From a virus: DNA of 45,020 bases. The position numbers and the translations under genes were made by a program. Position 1 is the stretch's first letter; each line of letters opens with the position of its first letter. The notes under the pieces are model-generated. The model was given only the letters and a program-made list of their open reading frames with translations. It did not search any database and had not been told where the DNA came from. This document shows, one piece after another, positions 16,542 to 26,900 of the stretch. The stretch lies in IMG/VR virus record IMGVR_UViG_3300036766_000214, positions 1-45,020 of that record. The stretch is one strand, 5' to 3'.

Positions 16542-18395
16542 ATGCGCGACCATCAACCGCTCAAGATTGGGGATTTTCGGGGGACGTTCAATCGGGGGGA
16601 AGAGGAATCCACCCCGTTGGGATACTTCTGTGACTCTCTCAATCTGCGGTTTTTGGGCAAGGGTGGTGTGACGACGAGGCCGGGTGTGAACCAATCACTC
16701 ACACTCGGCTCCGTTCGTCGCATTTACAAATACAAAATCATTGGGCAGGCTTCTCGCTTGCTCTTACTTGACGGCTCCAATCGAATCTACGACTCGACGA
16801 ATCTCTCGTCCCCAATTCTTACCGTTACGGGGATGACTGACTTTTCTGCGGTAACTGCTTTTGATAGATGCTATATCACGCCGCACAATGGCGTAACGGG
16901 ACTTTCAGGTGAGAAAGTTTATGTCTATTCAGGATCTGGGGTTGCACGAGCAGCCGCGGGTTCGGCTCCTTCTTCCTTTACTCTTACTGCGGTCGACTCT
17001 GCTACTTCTGGAAACGTCGAGGCTGGCGCGCGAGTGTTTGCAGTCATTTATCAGACAGTCTCAGGCTTCCAAACCGCACCAGGAGGTTTTGTTGCCTTTA
17101 CCTCGGTTGGAAATAGAAAAGTAACTATTGGGAATCTACCCCTTGGTGGTGCCTCTGTAGTTGCTCGCTATATCCTAGCTACTAAGAGGATTGTTGATTA
17201 CGCAGGAGATACAACAAATCAGACCTACTACTTCGTCCCCGACACTGGTTTCGTCGCTGACAATACTACGACTTCTATTGACATCAATTTCTTCGATGCT
17301 GATCTGCAAGGCGATGCGACCTACCTATTGGAGCGGCTCTCAGAGATTCCAGCAGGTGTGGCTATTGCTTTGATTGGTGGTCTGCTTTACGTAGGCGGCG
17401 AAAACTCAGCACCCTCTATCGTACGCGTCTCGGAAGTTGGAGAGCCTGAATCCTTCAATGAAGTGGATGGCTACCTAACTGTGAATCCTGGAGATGCTGG
17501 AGCTGGAGTGCTTAACATCTTTGGCTATCGCACCTCAGTCTACTTTGCAAAGGATTTGCGAACCTATGTAACGAGCCCAAGTGATAATCCACCCTCAACT
17601 TGGCCTGTGGATGAAGTCGATTCTTCTGCTGGGACGTGTGCTCATGGCGTCGCTCGCTCGCTTGATACCGGAGCAAACGTTACTGACTATACAATCGCCG
17701 CTGACCGACTTGGGCTTCGGCTCTTTTCTGGTTCCTATGCGCCTGACGAAGTGCTCACTTGGAATATCGACGACATTTGGACAAGCATCAACCAGGCTGC
17801 CTTTAAGACAATCGAAGTTGCGCTTGACCCGATTCAACAACTTATCTATGTTGCTATTCCAACTGGGGTAGCGACGAGTCCGAACACTCTCCTTGTAGGG
17901 GATTACTCGGAAGGTTTAACGATTGAAAACATTCGTTGGACCGTTTGGGATACTGAAGTCGGGTCGCCTACTACGATTGTTGTCGACGTGAACTCTAATA
18001 GTGTGACTTACCTCCGAGTTGGTTGCACTGAGGGAAATGTTTACGACCTCGATGAAACTGCCACTGACGACGAGGGATTGGCAATCGAGAGCTACTGCGA
18101 GTTTCCGCTTCTCCCGAATGATACCGATGGAGCTCTTTTTCATTTCACAGGTATCCGGATGCGCGTCAAGGGTTCTGGTTCTCTCCTTATCTCCTGTCGA
18201 GGCCTTGATAACGTTGCGACACTTACTGCACTTCCTCTTACACTCTCCTCTGTCCCTGGAAAGTTCTACACTCGGGGCTTCAACTTTACATCTGAGTCAT
18301 GCGCAGTTAAGTTGCGTATGACAGGACTTGGCGAACACTTCACTCTTACTCGCTGGGCCTTGATGTTGACCGAGATTGGGGATAGGGTTGTCTGA
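16542..18395 (+). CDS. Tail nozzle / stabilisation protein candidate
   Basis: 617 aa. The opening (FRGTFNRGEEESTPLGYFCDSLNLRF followed by TRPGV) is the pattern of P22 gp10/T7 gp12-like tail proteins, in which residues after a short N-terminal segment enter a beta-propeller; the rest is strand repeats with DG, GG and Trp/Tyr blades. It would form the tube through which DNA leaves. The stop overlaps the next gene's TTG start region. Confidence 0.75.
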   Translation: MRDHQPLKIGDFRGTFNRGEEESTPLGYFCDSLNLRFLGKGGVTTRPGVNQSLTLGSVRRIYKYKIIGQASRLLLLDGSNRIYDSTNLSSPILTVTGMTDFSAVTAFDRCYITPHNGVTGLSGEKVYVYSGSGVARAAAGSAPSSFTLTAVDSATSGNVEAGARVFAVIYQTVSGFQTAPGGFVAFTSVGNRKVTIGNLPLGGASVVARYILATKRIVDYAGDTTNQTYYFVPDTGFVADNTTTSIDINFFDADLQGDATYLLERLSEIPAGVAIALIGGLLYVGGENSAPSIVRVSEVGEPESFNEVDGYLTVNPGDAGAGVLNIFGYRTSVYFAKDLRTYVTSPSDNPPSTWPVDEVDSSAGTCAHGVARSLDTGANVTDYTIAADRLGLRLFSGSYAPDEVLTWNIDDIWTSINQAAFKTIEVALDPIQQLIYVAIPTGVATSPNTLLVGDYSEGLTIENIRWTVWDTEVGSPTTIVVDVNSNSVTYLRVGCTEGNVYDLDETATDDEGLAIESYCEFPLLPNDTDGALFHFTGIRMRVKGSGSLLISCRGLDNVATLTALPLTLSSVPGKFYTRGFNFTSESCAVKLRMTGLGEHFTLTRWALMLTEIGDRVV

Positions 18396-19806
18396 TAATC
18401 TCCAACTAATCGGTGGGAAAGTTAGCTCTCTCGTAGCGGGGTTGCAGAAAACCGACCCTAAGCTCTGGGAAGCTCTTATTCTCATCTCAAAGCAAGCAGA
18501 TTTAGTAAAAGAGACACTAAATCCTACTATTTCTACATCTATAGCTACTCCTGGTGTTACAACATCGGATGCTTACCTTCCTCCAACAAACTTTCGCGCA
18601 GCTTCTACAGGGAGAACACTTCGTTTTACATGGGATGCTGCTACTTCTGGCTTCCTTTATGAGATTCGGCGTGGAACTTCTTGGGATTCTGCTGATTTCA
18701 TTACACGCACTCCTAACTTGCAGGCAGATATTGACCCTGTTCTATATGGGACATATGACTACCTCATCAAAACGGTTACTTTGGGCGGAGTTTACTCCTC
18801 TCTTGCTACTTCACTCGAGTTTACACTTGGAGCCATTCCTACAATCAATATTACAGCCCAAGTTATCGATAACAACGTTCTTTTCTATTGGACTGCACCG
18901 ACCAGCACTTTTGAGATCGATTATTATACGCTCTATCGAGATGGAGTTGAAATTGGAAGGTCGAGGGGCACTTTCTCGGCCATTTTTGAACAGTCTCCAG
19001 GCACTTTTGCCTATTCCATCATAGCGACGGACATTGCTGGTAATGACAGTGTTGAATCTTTCGTTACAGGCATCATTTCTCAACCTCCTGACTATGAGCT
19101 ATTCGACAACTTCATGTCGAGTCTCAACGGGACACTAACTAATCTTTTGCTCGAAGCTAGCCCTAAGCTCCTATGCTGCGTAAATCTAACCGAAACTTGG
19201 GCGACTCACTTCTCGGTTCCCTCCTGGACAAGTATCCAGGACCAAATCGATGCTGGATTCCCCTATTTTGAGCAGCCAGCGAAAACAACAGGTCAATACG
19301 ACGAAAAGATTGACTTCGGAACGATTCTTACTGATACTCTCATCACTGTTCTTTACGATACGAACGTTCTCGATGGTTCAACTACGATTACTGTTAAAAT
19401 GTCAGTCTCTGATGATGACATGAGCTACAGTTCGTATGTTGCAGGCTCATCCCAATTTTACGCTTCTTTTCGATATGTAAAGATTCGATTGGAGTTCGTA
19501 GGAGCGGATACTACTGCCCTACTTGAGCTTTACAATCTTGTCGTTAATCTCGATGTGAAGCATGGTAACGACGGTGGACAGATTGATGCGCTTGCAGCGG
19601 ATACAGGTGGAACAGTCACAAGCTTTAATCGAGCTTTTAAGGACATTACGAGTCTGACAGCGACTCCTTGGGACCCAACTTCTCTAAAGGCTGTTGTCGA
19701 TTTCGTAGATGTCCCAGACCCAACTGACTTTAAGGTCCTTGTATTTGACGATACCGGAACTAGAGTTGACGCTACTGTTTACTGGAAAGCAAGAGGGGTA
19801 ATTTAA
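18388..19806 (+). CDS. Tail protein with FN3-like domains
   Basis: 472 aa from TTG 18388, which has GGGGA five nt upstream and overlaps the previous TGA by 8 bp; TTG 18376 is an in-frame alternative. An N-terminal helix (residues 5-45) precedes two FN3-like sandwiches: about 65-150 (LPPTNFRAASTGRTLRFTWD start) and 155-235 (FYWTAPTSTFEIDYYTLYRDG). The remainder resembles the central region of host-specificity proteins, with Tyr/Phe-rich strands. It probably joins the tail tip to the fibre encoded downstream. Stop overlaps the next start as TAATG. Confidence 0.7.
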   Translation: MSDNLQLIGGKVSSLVAGLQKTDPKLWEALILISKQADLVKETLNPTISTSIATPGVTTSDAYLPPTNFRAASTGRTLRFTWDAATSGFLYEIRRGTSWDSADFITRTPNLQADIDPVLYGTYDYLIKTVTLGGVYSSLATSLEFTLGAIPTINITAQVIDNNVLFYWTAPTSTFEIDYYTLYRDGVEIGRSRGTFSAIFEQSPGTFAYSIIATDIAGNDSVESFVTGIISQPPDYELFDNFMSSLNGTLTNLLLEASPKLLCCVNLTETWATHFSVPSWTSIQDQIDAGFPYFEQPAKTTGQYDEKIDFGTILTDTLITVLYDTNVLDGSTTITVKMSVSDDDMSYSSYVAGSSQFYASFRYVKIRLEFVGADTTALLELYNLVVNLDVKHGNDGGQIDALAADTGGTVTSFNRAFKDITSLTATPWDPTSLKAVVDFVDVPDPTDFKVLVFDDTGTRVDATVYWKARGVI

Positions 19807-20060
19807 TGGCTGTTAAGGTCACAGTAGTGCTTGAGGATAATTCGGAAGCTGCTCTTGCCTACCTTGCAAAACAATCTGGGATGGATCTTCCGACTTATAT
19901 ACAGATGCAGGTCGAACAGAGGATTGTGATTCCTGCGCTCTCAGCATGCCGCAAATCTTGCACTATAGACATCGATCGGGCATTTACCAATGTGCCTTAC
20001 CAAAAACAATACGATGTTCGTGACAAGATTCTTGAGATTATCAAGGAAGCGAGCCAGTAA
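19806..20060 (+). CDS. Hypothetical small protein of the fibre operon
   Basis: 84 aa, coupled by TAATG on both sides. Begins with a strand pair (MAVKVTVVLEDNSEAAL) and a helix (LPTYIQMQVEQRIVIPALSAC), ends with a helical tail. Its place between the tip protein and fibre suggests a fibre assembly or structural partner. The fold is not recognised. Confidence 0.6.
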   Translation: MAVKVTVVLEDNSEAALAYLAKQSGMDLPTYIQMQVEQRIVIPALSACRKSCTIDIDRAFTNVPYQKQYDVRDKILEIIKEASQ

Positions 20061-21064
20061 TGCCGACAGATTGGAATCAACCGACTACAAGCAGTCTCTA
20101 CACAGATATTCTTGCTCTGCTAGAGGCTCGCGACGTAGATGCTTTTACGCTTGGTCTAACCGACCCGACGAACAAGCCTACTGGAGCTATTCGTTGGAAT
20201 CGGGGAACTAAGAAGTTTCAAGAGTGGAGTGGAGCAGCTTGGGCCGACCTTGATGTTTCGACAGGTCTTGGCCTAGGCACGATGGCTGTTCAGAACTCCA
20301 ATAACGTCTCTATCTCAGGTGGTTCGATTGGAACAGGGGTCAACATTGACGCCTCTCGACTCACTTCGGGAACAGTAGCACTCGCGCGACTTGCAAATAT
20401 TGCCAATGCTCAGATTGATGCAGCAGCGGCGATTGCGTGGTCAAAGCTTTCTAAGTCTGGTTCATCCTTAGCTGACCTTGCTACTCGGTCGGCTGGAGAC
20501 TTGAACTCTGGGACTCTCCCACTTGCAAGACTCGTTGACATCACAAATGCGGAGATTGCTGCCGCTGCTGCTATCGCTTGGAGCAAGATTTCTAAATCGG
20601 GTTCCTCACTAGCAGATTTGGCGACTCGCCTTTCTACGAATCTTACAGACGTTTCTGCGTCAAACTGGACTCCTCACTTCAACTCAACCGATAGCAACAT
20701 GAGCAATCCGACCTACACAACTACGGATGGATTTTATTTCCGTATTGGCGTGATGGTCTTCGTTGCGATTCATCTTACACTTGATGGTTTCGACTTTGCC
20801 GGTTCTGGCGGACTTATCGTTGACAATCTTCCATTTGGAATTGCAGCTGGAGCGGGCTATCCTGCTCTCGCAGTTCCTTACTACGATGGATTCCCCGCTT
20901 CCTCTTGCATGGTTCTCATTGGTCAACCTGGGGCTAGCTACTTCGGAATCAATCGTGTCAATGGAGCGAGCGGAGCTTCAATGGTTGATACAGGCACTGG
21001 GATTCCCTTTGGTGGTCAGTGGCAGCTTATTGCCTCTGGCTGGTATGCGACGGATGATGACTAA
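20060..21064 (+). CDS. Tail fibre protein
   Basis: 334 aa. The N-terminal attachment part (residues 1-75, with a GAIRWNRGTKKFQEWSG-like strand pair) leads to two tandem 43-residue modules at about 107-150 and 152-195 that share SGT, ARL, AAAAIAWSK and KSGSSLADLATR segments, the pattern of a trimeric shaft with repeating turns. A compact Gly/Tyr-rich C-terminal domain (~220-334) ends GWYATDDD and would be the receptor-binding head. No chaperone gene adjoins it. Confidence 0.8.
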   Translation: MPTDWNQPTTSSLYTDILALLEARDVDAFTLGLTDPTNKPTGAIRWNRGTKKFQEWSGAAWADLDVSTGLGLGTMAVQNSNNVSISGGSIGTGVNIDASRLTSGTVALARLANIANAQIDAAAAIAWSKLSKSGSSLADLATRSAGDLNSGTLPLARLVDITNAEIAAAAAIAWSKISKSGSSLADLATRLSTNLTDVSASNWTPHFNSTDSNMSNPTYTTTDGFYFRIGVMVFVAIHLTLDGFDFAGSGGLIVDNLPFGIAAGAGYPALAVPYYDGFPASSCMVLIGQPGASYFGINRVNGASGASMVDTGTGIPFGGQWQLIASGWYATDDD

Positions 21065-21066
21065 AC

Positions 21067-21492
21067 ATGGAACTGCTACTAAAGCGTGAGCCTACAATCG
21101 ACAACAAAACTTTCGGAAAGCTCTACATCGACGGCATTTTCTTCTGCTGGACGTTGGAAGACACTATCAGAGATACAAAAGTCGACAAAATGACTTGTAT
21201 TTGGCCTGGTCGATACAAGGTCATTATCGACATGTCTACACGTTTCAAACGGTTCATGCTGCATGTGCTTGCTGTCATGAACTTCTCCGGCATTCGCATT
21301 CACTCGGGTAATACAGAGCAAGACACCGAGGGTTGTATTCTCGTTGGATTCTCACGAGTCTCGACGATGATTATGAGCTCTCGTAAAGCACTTGACGAGC
21401 TTCAACCAAAGGTCCAGGCAGCTTTGAATAAAGGACAAGAGGTATGGCTGACAATACAGAATCCGGGCATCAGCACGACGCTCATCACGTAG
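21067..21492 (+). CDS. DUF5675-like protein, candidate lysis enzyme
   Basis: 141 aa. Small-strand-rich protein with the signature GIRIHSGN followed by DTEGCILVG; H79 and C90 sit where L,D-transpeptidase-like folds place their catalytic His and Cys. I recognise the pattern as DUF5675, of unproven function, common in phage genomes close to lysis genes. It overlaps the one-TM protein gene by 49 bp. No lysozyme, amidase or other endolysin is visible in the window, so this is the best available peptidoglycan-acting candidate. The activity is inference. Confidence 0.75.
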   Translation: MELLLKREPTIDNKTFGKLYIDGIFFCWTLEDTIRDTKVDKMTCIWPGRYKVIIDMSTRFKRFMLHVLAVMNFSGIRIHSGNTEQDTEGCILVGFSRVSTMIMSSRKALDELQPKVQAALNKGQEVWLTIQNPGISTTLIT

Positions 21493-21803
21493 AGGTGGAA
21501 GTGGCAGAATCCAACGCAGAATCCAACGGCGACAAGGACGTGTGGGTAGCGCGAGGGAAGATGATTGCAATGCTGGGCGCTCCAGCTGTTATTGCTCTCT
21601 ATCTTGTCTATCTACTCGGTCAGTTCTCAACGAATGGAGTGACAAGTCTTCTGGTAGAGGCGAGGAAAGCCAATGAGTTGGTCATTGAGCACGTGAAGGC
21701 GACTCAGGAGTCAGAGAAAGCACTAAAACAGCTCCTCTTTCGCATCTGCTACAATACGGCACAAACAGATGACCAGAGGACAAGGTGCTCTGAGGCATAC
21801 TAA
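21444..21803 (+). CDS. One-TM protein, holin/spanin-like candidate
   Basis: 119 aa, ATG with an AAGAGG SD inside the previous gene. The N-terminal 38 residues are polar with a His/Glu/Asp-rich start, one TM segment spans about 40-59 (MIAMLGAPAVIALYLVYLLG), and the C-terminal 60 residues form a coiled coil-like helix ending with two cysteines. The topology resembles single-TM lysis proteins. Position next to the DUF5675 gene supports a lysis role. It could instead be a membrane-anchored assembly factor. Confidence 0.6.
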   Translation: MADNTESGHQHDAHHVEVEVAESNAESNGDKDVWVARGKMIAMLGAPAVIALYLVYLLGQFSTNGVTSLLVEARKANELVIEHVKATQESEKALKQLLFRICYNTAQTDDQRTRCSEAY

Positions 21804-22192
21804 TGATTCATCTTCGCTCTCTCGTTCCATCGGACTTAACTAAACTCGACGAACTCTGGCGTGAGCATTGGTCCTCCGAATCTTCTTTGCCGAACTTGCG
21901 GACCAGAATTACGGATGCAGTTGCAGTCGACAAGCGTAGAATCGTAGGCTACGGGCAGGTAAAACAGTTCGCCGAGCTTATGATGTTTGTCGATCCAACT
22001 ACTTCCACGCGCACACGGGCAGAGGCAACAAAGCTGCTCATGGATAAAGCATTGCGAGACTCACGAGCGGCTGGTCTCCCTGACGTCTACTGTTTCGTTC
22101 GAGACGCCGACTTTTCACTCATTGTCCAAAAGCACTTTGGGTTTGAGAAAGCCGACGACCCAGGTGAACTTTTACTCAAGAAGCTGGAGTAA
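21803..22192 (+). CDS. GNAT-like acetyltransferase, short
   Basis: 129 aa, start by TAATG overlap. The start (MIHLRSLVPSDLTKLDELW) matches the first strand and helix of GNAT enzymes; a basic segment follows (DKRRIVGYGQVKQFAELMMFVDP), then helix TRAEATKLLMDKALRDSRAAG where the acetyl-CoA pyrophosphate loop (Q/RxxGxG/A) should be, here degenerate, and an end with GFEKADD. Acetyl-CoA binding may be lost or modified. Such proteins occur in podovirus tail/lysis regions with unknown role. Confidence 0.6.
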   Translation: MIHLRSLVPSDLTKLDELWREHWSSESSLPNLRTRITDAVAVDKRRIVGYGQVKQFAELMMFVDPTTSTRTRAEATKLLMDKALRDSRAAGLPDVYCFVRDADFSLIVQKHFGFEKADDPGELLLKKLE

Positions 22193-22195
22193 CTC

Positions 22196-22930
22196 ATGGG
22201 TGGAGACAAGCAACAGAAAAAGACCAACCAACTGATTCAAAACCAGCAGGCTCAAATTGGTCAAGAGCACGCTCAGGCGACGTCCCAGAATCAGAGCGAC
22301 GTCAATCGCTCTCAGGGTCAGGCTAATGCTCAATATGGTGGATTGAATGAGGGATACAAATCTCTCATGAATCCTGCCGCAGCTGACCCTCGCCTTGAGC
22401 AGTCAGGCGGAGTCTACAAGGATTTCGCTACGACAGGGGGTATATCCGATGCTGACCGAGCCAACATTCGAGCGCGTGGGACATCAACGATTCCAGCCTT
22501 TTTCGACGTTGCAAAGAATGAGGCCAATCGTGCGCGGGCAGTTCAAGGCGGCTATGGACCTGGAACATCTGGGCTCATGGCACGCTTTGGGAGAAGCCAA
22601 GCTGCTGCGGGTGCTGATGCTGCTCTGAATACTGAGCTTGGTATCTCAGATAGGGTCAGTCAGGGTCGCCAGTGGGGAGCAACTGGACTCGAGAATCAAG
22701 CGCGAGGCGACCAAACTCTCAACATGCAGAGAACCTCACTTGGACTCGCAGGTCGGCAAGGACTCTACGATACGGCAAACTCCAATGCTGAAGCTGCAAA
22801 AAGTCGTGGGCTTCAAGAACGTGGCTTGACCTATGACGCTCAGGGAAATGTCATCAACTCCTCGATGCAGAACAAAGCTAATCCGTGGTGGAAGAGCGTC
22901 ATCGGTGGCGCAGTAGGAGCATTCACCTAA
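22196..22930 (+). CDS. Small internal virion/ejection protein candidate
   Basis: 244 aa. Gln/Asn/Ala/Gly-rich, mostly predicted helical, with few hydrophobic core patterns; the C-terminus has WWKSVIGGAVGAFT, which could insert in a membrane. It opens a coupled three-gene cassette (TAATG overlaps) of increasing size, as internal-core/ejection proteins are arranged in T7- and P22-like phages. Family not recognised. Confidence 0.55.
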   Translation: MGGDKQQKKTNQLIQNQQAQIGQEHAQATSQNQSDVNRSQGQANAQYGGLNEGYKSLMNPAAADPRLEQSGGVYKDFATTGGISDADRANIRARGTSTIPAFFDVAKNEANRARAVQGGYGPGTSGLMARFGRSQAAAGADAALNTELGISDRVSQGRQWGATGLENQARGDQTLNMQRTSLGLAGRQGLYDTANSNAEAAKSRGLQERGLTYDAQGNVINSSMQNKANPWWKSVIGGAVGAFT

Positions 22931-23982
22931 TGGCTTTCTCCCCATTCAACATCGTTCCGACAGCCCGACAGGTAAGCATCTTTGCGAACCAGCCGGATTC
23001 TGTCATCAATTCCTATTCTGGCTTGAAAAAGCGGTTTCTTGGAGGACCTCTACCTGATGCAACTCCTCCAAACTCAGTTGACGCTCGACCAGATTCTGAG
23101 AAATACTACGACGAGCTTTCTAATCTGGCAACGCAACGCCCTCTCATGTCGGCATATCAGAAGCAGATTCTCTCCCCTCTGCCAAAAGATGAGCCGAGTG
23201 TTAAGCGCCGTGTCGGTGCAGGTGTCCTTGGCGGCTTGATGGGATATGCGACGAACAACGCGGTTTCAGGAGCCGAGACTGCTGCTGGATTCGCTCACAA
23301 ACCCTACCAAGAGGCGATGCAGAAGCGGAATCTGGGCATCGATCAGCTCGGTAAGGCTTCATCCATCGAGGACAAGGCTTTACAGGACCGAATCGATGCT
23401 CTCAAGGAAGCTCGCAACTTCGGTTTGAAGTATTCCGAATACGAGCTGAAGCAACTTGTACAACAGCAAAAGGACAAAATCGACCAGGCCAACCTCGAAT
23501 TGAACGCTGTGAGAACTGGAGCTTATACCTCAGACCTGGGGAATCAGGGAAGAAACCGAGATGCGGGAACAACCTTGAGAGGTCGAGAAGTCGCTGCAAC
23601 AGAAGGACGTCTTGCTAACGACCAGAAGAACACAGCTTCTCTCATCGGTTATCGCTTGGCAATGCAGGCGATTGGACAGAAGAATGCCGATGCGAATCTC
23701 AAGAGGGCCGATGGAACTCCTGCAACTCCTGAGCAGAAAGGCGCAGCAATCGACAATGCCCTTCTTCTCTTGAAGATGCGACCCGAGAATGGTGCCTTCT
23801 TCGATTCGACAACTGGAAAGATCAAGGCCCCCTCGACTCCAACAAGGGCATATCAAGTGTTCTTGCAAGAGTTTGCTCGACTGACACAGGCTGAATTGAG
23901 CAAAGTCTCGAACGCCGCTCCCGACCAATTCTCTGTCACCTACCCCAACTCAGATATCGAGTTCCTTGATGGGAATCCCTAA
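22930..23982 (+). CDS. Middle internal virion protein candidate
   Basis: 350 aa from the ATG at 22930 (TAATG); a longer in-frame TTG start upstream is a read-back into the previous gene. A Gly/Ala-rich hydrophobic stretch near 95-120 (GAGVLGGLMGYATNNAVSGA) may be membrane-active. Residues ~130-215 form a charged coiled coil. Together with its neighbours it may form the ejected core that spans the envelope during DNA entry. No catalytic motif. Confidence 0.55.
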   Translation: MAFSPFNIVPTARQVSIFANQPDSVINSYSGLKKRFLGGPLPDATPPNSVDARPDSEKYYDELSNLATQRPLMSAYQKQILSPLPKDEPSVKRRVGAGVLGGLMGYATNNAVSGAETAAGFAHKPYQEAMQKRNLGIDQLGKASSIEDKALQDRIDALKEARNFGLKYSEYELKQLVQQQKDKIDQANLELNAVRTGAYTSDLGNQGRNRDAGTTLRGREVAATEGRLANDQKNTASLIGYRLAMQAIGQKNADANLKRADGTPATPEQKGAAIDNALLLLKMRPENGAFFDSTTGKIKAPSTPTRAYQVFLQEFARLTQAELSKVSNAAPDQFSVTYPNSDIEFLDGNP

Positions 23983-26900
23983 TGCCTGATAAAGTAGTCA
24001 CATTTCGTGACAAGAAGACTGGCAAGGTCTACCAGATGCCGTGGAGCAGCTATATTGCTCCCACACCTGCGGATGCAGCCAAGTTCATCGATGATACTGA
24101 GAATCCAAGCTCGTGGACAAAAGCAAAAAACTGGATTGAGTCCCCACTTACAAACTTGCCGACGAAGATTGGTAAGTCCCTTGCCGAACCTCTCTACAAG
24201 TTTGGCGAGGAGGGAACAGCTAAGCCCACAGGAAAGGTAGATAAGAAGGGAAAGCCGGTAATGAAGACCGAGCCGACCCATCCCTACCTTGGTCCTCTTG
24301 CACGTGGGACGGCTGCATATCTGGAATCGCTTGGTTTGACTGGCTCAAGCCTGACTTCTCCTGCGAATGTGGGTGTGACTGCTTTGACTCTTGGAGCAGG
24401 TGCAGCTGCTAATGCTGGAAGGGCTGGACTTGCTACGTCTCTCTCGATCCCAGGTCGCGCGCTCGGGGCTACTCAACTTGCTCATGGGGCATATGGGGTT
24501 TACTCTGAACCGACGATGTCCGGTAAGGTCGGACGAGCTGCCGAGGCCGTGCTTGGAGGATTTGGGGCTGCCTACAATCCTAACGTAGCCGCTGCAAAGC
24601 CTGCGATGGGACGCGCGCCGATTGTTGAACCTGGTCCTCCTCCGGCAGGTGCGATTCGTGTGGGTGGAAATCTTCCGCCTATGTCAGAGGGTCCAATTGG
24701 TGGATTGGGTGAGACTTCGAGAAGAGGTCTGCCTTCTCCTCCTGCTGCACCCCAAAATCCCTACTACGTCAGCCCATTTGGTGATGTATCGCAGTCTCTT
24801 GAGCAAGCGACTCCTTCTGTGCCAGATAGGACGTTTATCGACGTTCCTCCCCAAGTTGGGATGGGAGCAGTTTCTGAGCATGGACTCCGGCAGGTTCCTA
24901 CATATCCAAAGTTAAATCGGGGAACTGCACGTTCGACTCGACTTCCTGATATGACTGAGGTTCCTGCTGTAGAAGCGGCTCCTGCACAAGCTGCTCCTCT
25001 CGAGAACATGCCTGAGCCTCAACAGGCGGCTCCGCCAAAAGTCGAAACAGCTACTCCACAGCCAGACCCCGTAATGAGAGGTTTCTCGGATAGCGATATC
25101 CAAGCAATGGCAGAGGGTGGGGATGAATCTGCTATCATTGAGGGTCTTGCTCGACCTTCGCTCACTGAGAGATTCAAGCAGCTTTTTCAAGATGAGGCCG
25201 GCGCGGTAGGAAATATCAAGAAGCTCAAGGCCGACAAGTTGAAGTCGGGTAAGCAGGCTGATATGTTCGACCGGGGTGAGTTCCAGCAGCCCAAGTCTCA
25301 AAAGGAGCCTTTTACTCACGAGGCTTTTATCCAGTCTCTTAAAGCGACTCTTGGTCGTCTAAAGAGTGAGAAGGGAGAGGTTAAGCTTCCATCGAAGGAT
25401 GATATTATCTCTCCCAAGATGCAAAGATCGATTAGAAAGGTCTATGACGACATTGCTACTTCAGGACTTACTGTTATCAAGAATCTAGGTGGTGATGCGT
25501 TAGAGCGACTCATCATCAAAAATCGGCTTGATGCAGAACAATTCGCCGGCAATATCAATTCTACGCTCAAGAAGGTTACGAAGGGTCTTACTCCAGAGGA
25601 GCTTACTAGCTACATCGACATGCGCGATAAGGGAGCTGCTCCGCTCAACGATAAGGTGAAAGCTGCCTTCGATGCGTGGAAGAATGTAGATAACCTTGTC
25701 ATGAATGCTGCCGAGGAATCTGGTGCTGGTATGGCTCATAGGGGAGAGACTATCCCGATTGAGGAGAAACCCCAGAACTTCCCGCACATCTATCCTCCTG
25801 AGTTCTTCTCCGATGCAAATCGTGTGAAGTCTCTACGCTCGATTATGAAGGAGGGTTACTCTTACAAGGAAGCCAAAGACATCTTCAATCGGGCAGCAAA
25901 ACTTAACGAGCGCCTCATTGACCCTGAAACTGGCAAAAACATCAATGCTGAGGGTTATCGGCGTGACATTAATGCTGACTACCAACACTACAATGACATT
26001 GCTAAGCGCATTTCTCAGGCTAACGACTTTGGTCCCCTTGATACTTCAGATAGTGGGAGTCCAATCTCTCAGCTCATCGCGCGCACAGATAATCCAGCGA
26101 GGGTCGCTGAGATTGTGCGTAAGTATCTTGGAAAGAGTAAACCATCCGACCCAAATTGGGCTCGCGTAAATGCGAAGCTCTCTCGATTCGAGACATTTAC
26201 TAAGCTCTCACATTTCATCGTCAATAACTCCGCAAATCTTGCGATGCTCCCTGTAAGGTCGAGCGGTAAAGGTTTGCTTGAGGCTCTTGGGAAAGTAACA
26301 ACCGATTATCGGGGAGCTGTGGAAGAAGCAGAAAAGACTGGTGCTCTCCAATCTATCTACACAGAACTTGTGCGTGAGACAGGTGGGCCTACAGGTCCGA
26401 CGAAGTGGTTTGGGATTCAGAAGGGTGAGGAGATTAACCGAACTATCTCAGCTATCGCAGGAAAGCGAACGGCTCTGGATCTCTTTCAACGACTCAAGGC
26501 AAATCCCCAAGATGTGCGAGTTCGGAGTCGTCTTGAGAATCTCATCCTCGAAAATCCCGATAAGCTCTTGAGCCAGGAAGGGCTTAATGAGGTTCAAGTT
26601 AATCGTGCGGGAAATCGAATGTCCGAGATTACGCAGGGTCGAGCATCAAACATCGACCTTCCGAAGACTTGGACAGATGAACCCTACATGGTCCCTGTCA
26701 TGCTTTTCAAACGCTATGCTTATCAGCAGAGTCGAAACATCTATGCTGCGATTAAGCAGGAGAATCCTCTAAAGGTTGCAACTATTCTCGTCGGCCTCAT
26801 GAATCTCTTTGGCGAGGCGACTGGAGATATCAATGCGGCTCTTCGAGGAGGCTCTCGCGCTGTGGCTCAGGGAAAGGATGTGAAGGAGGAGGTAGGTAAA

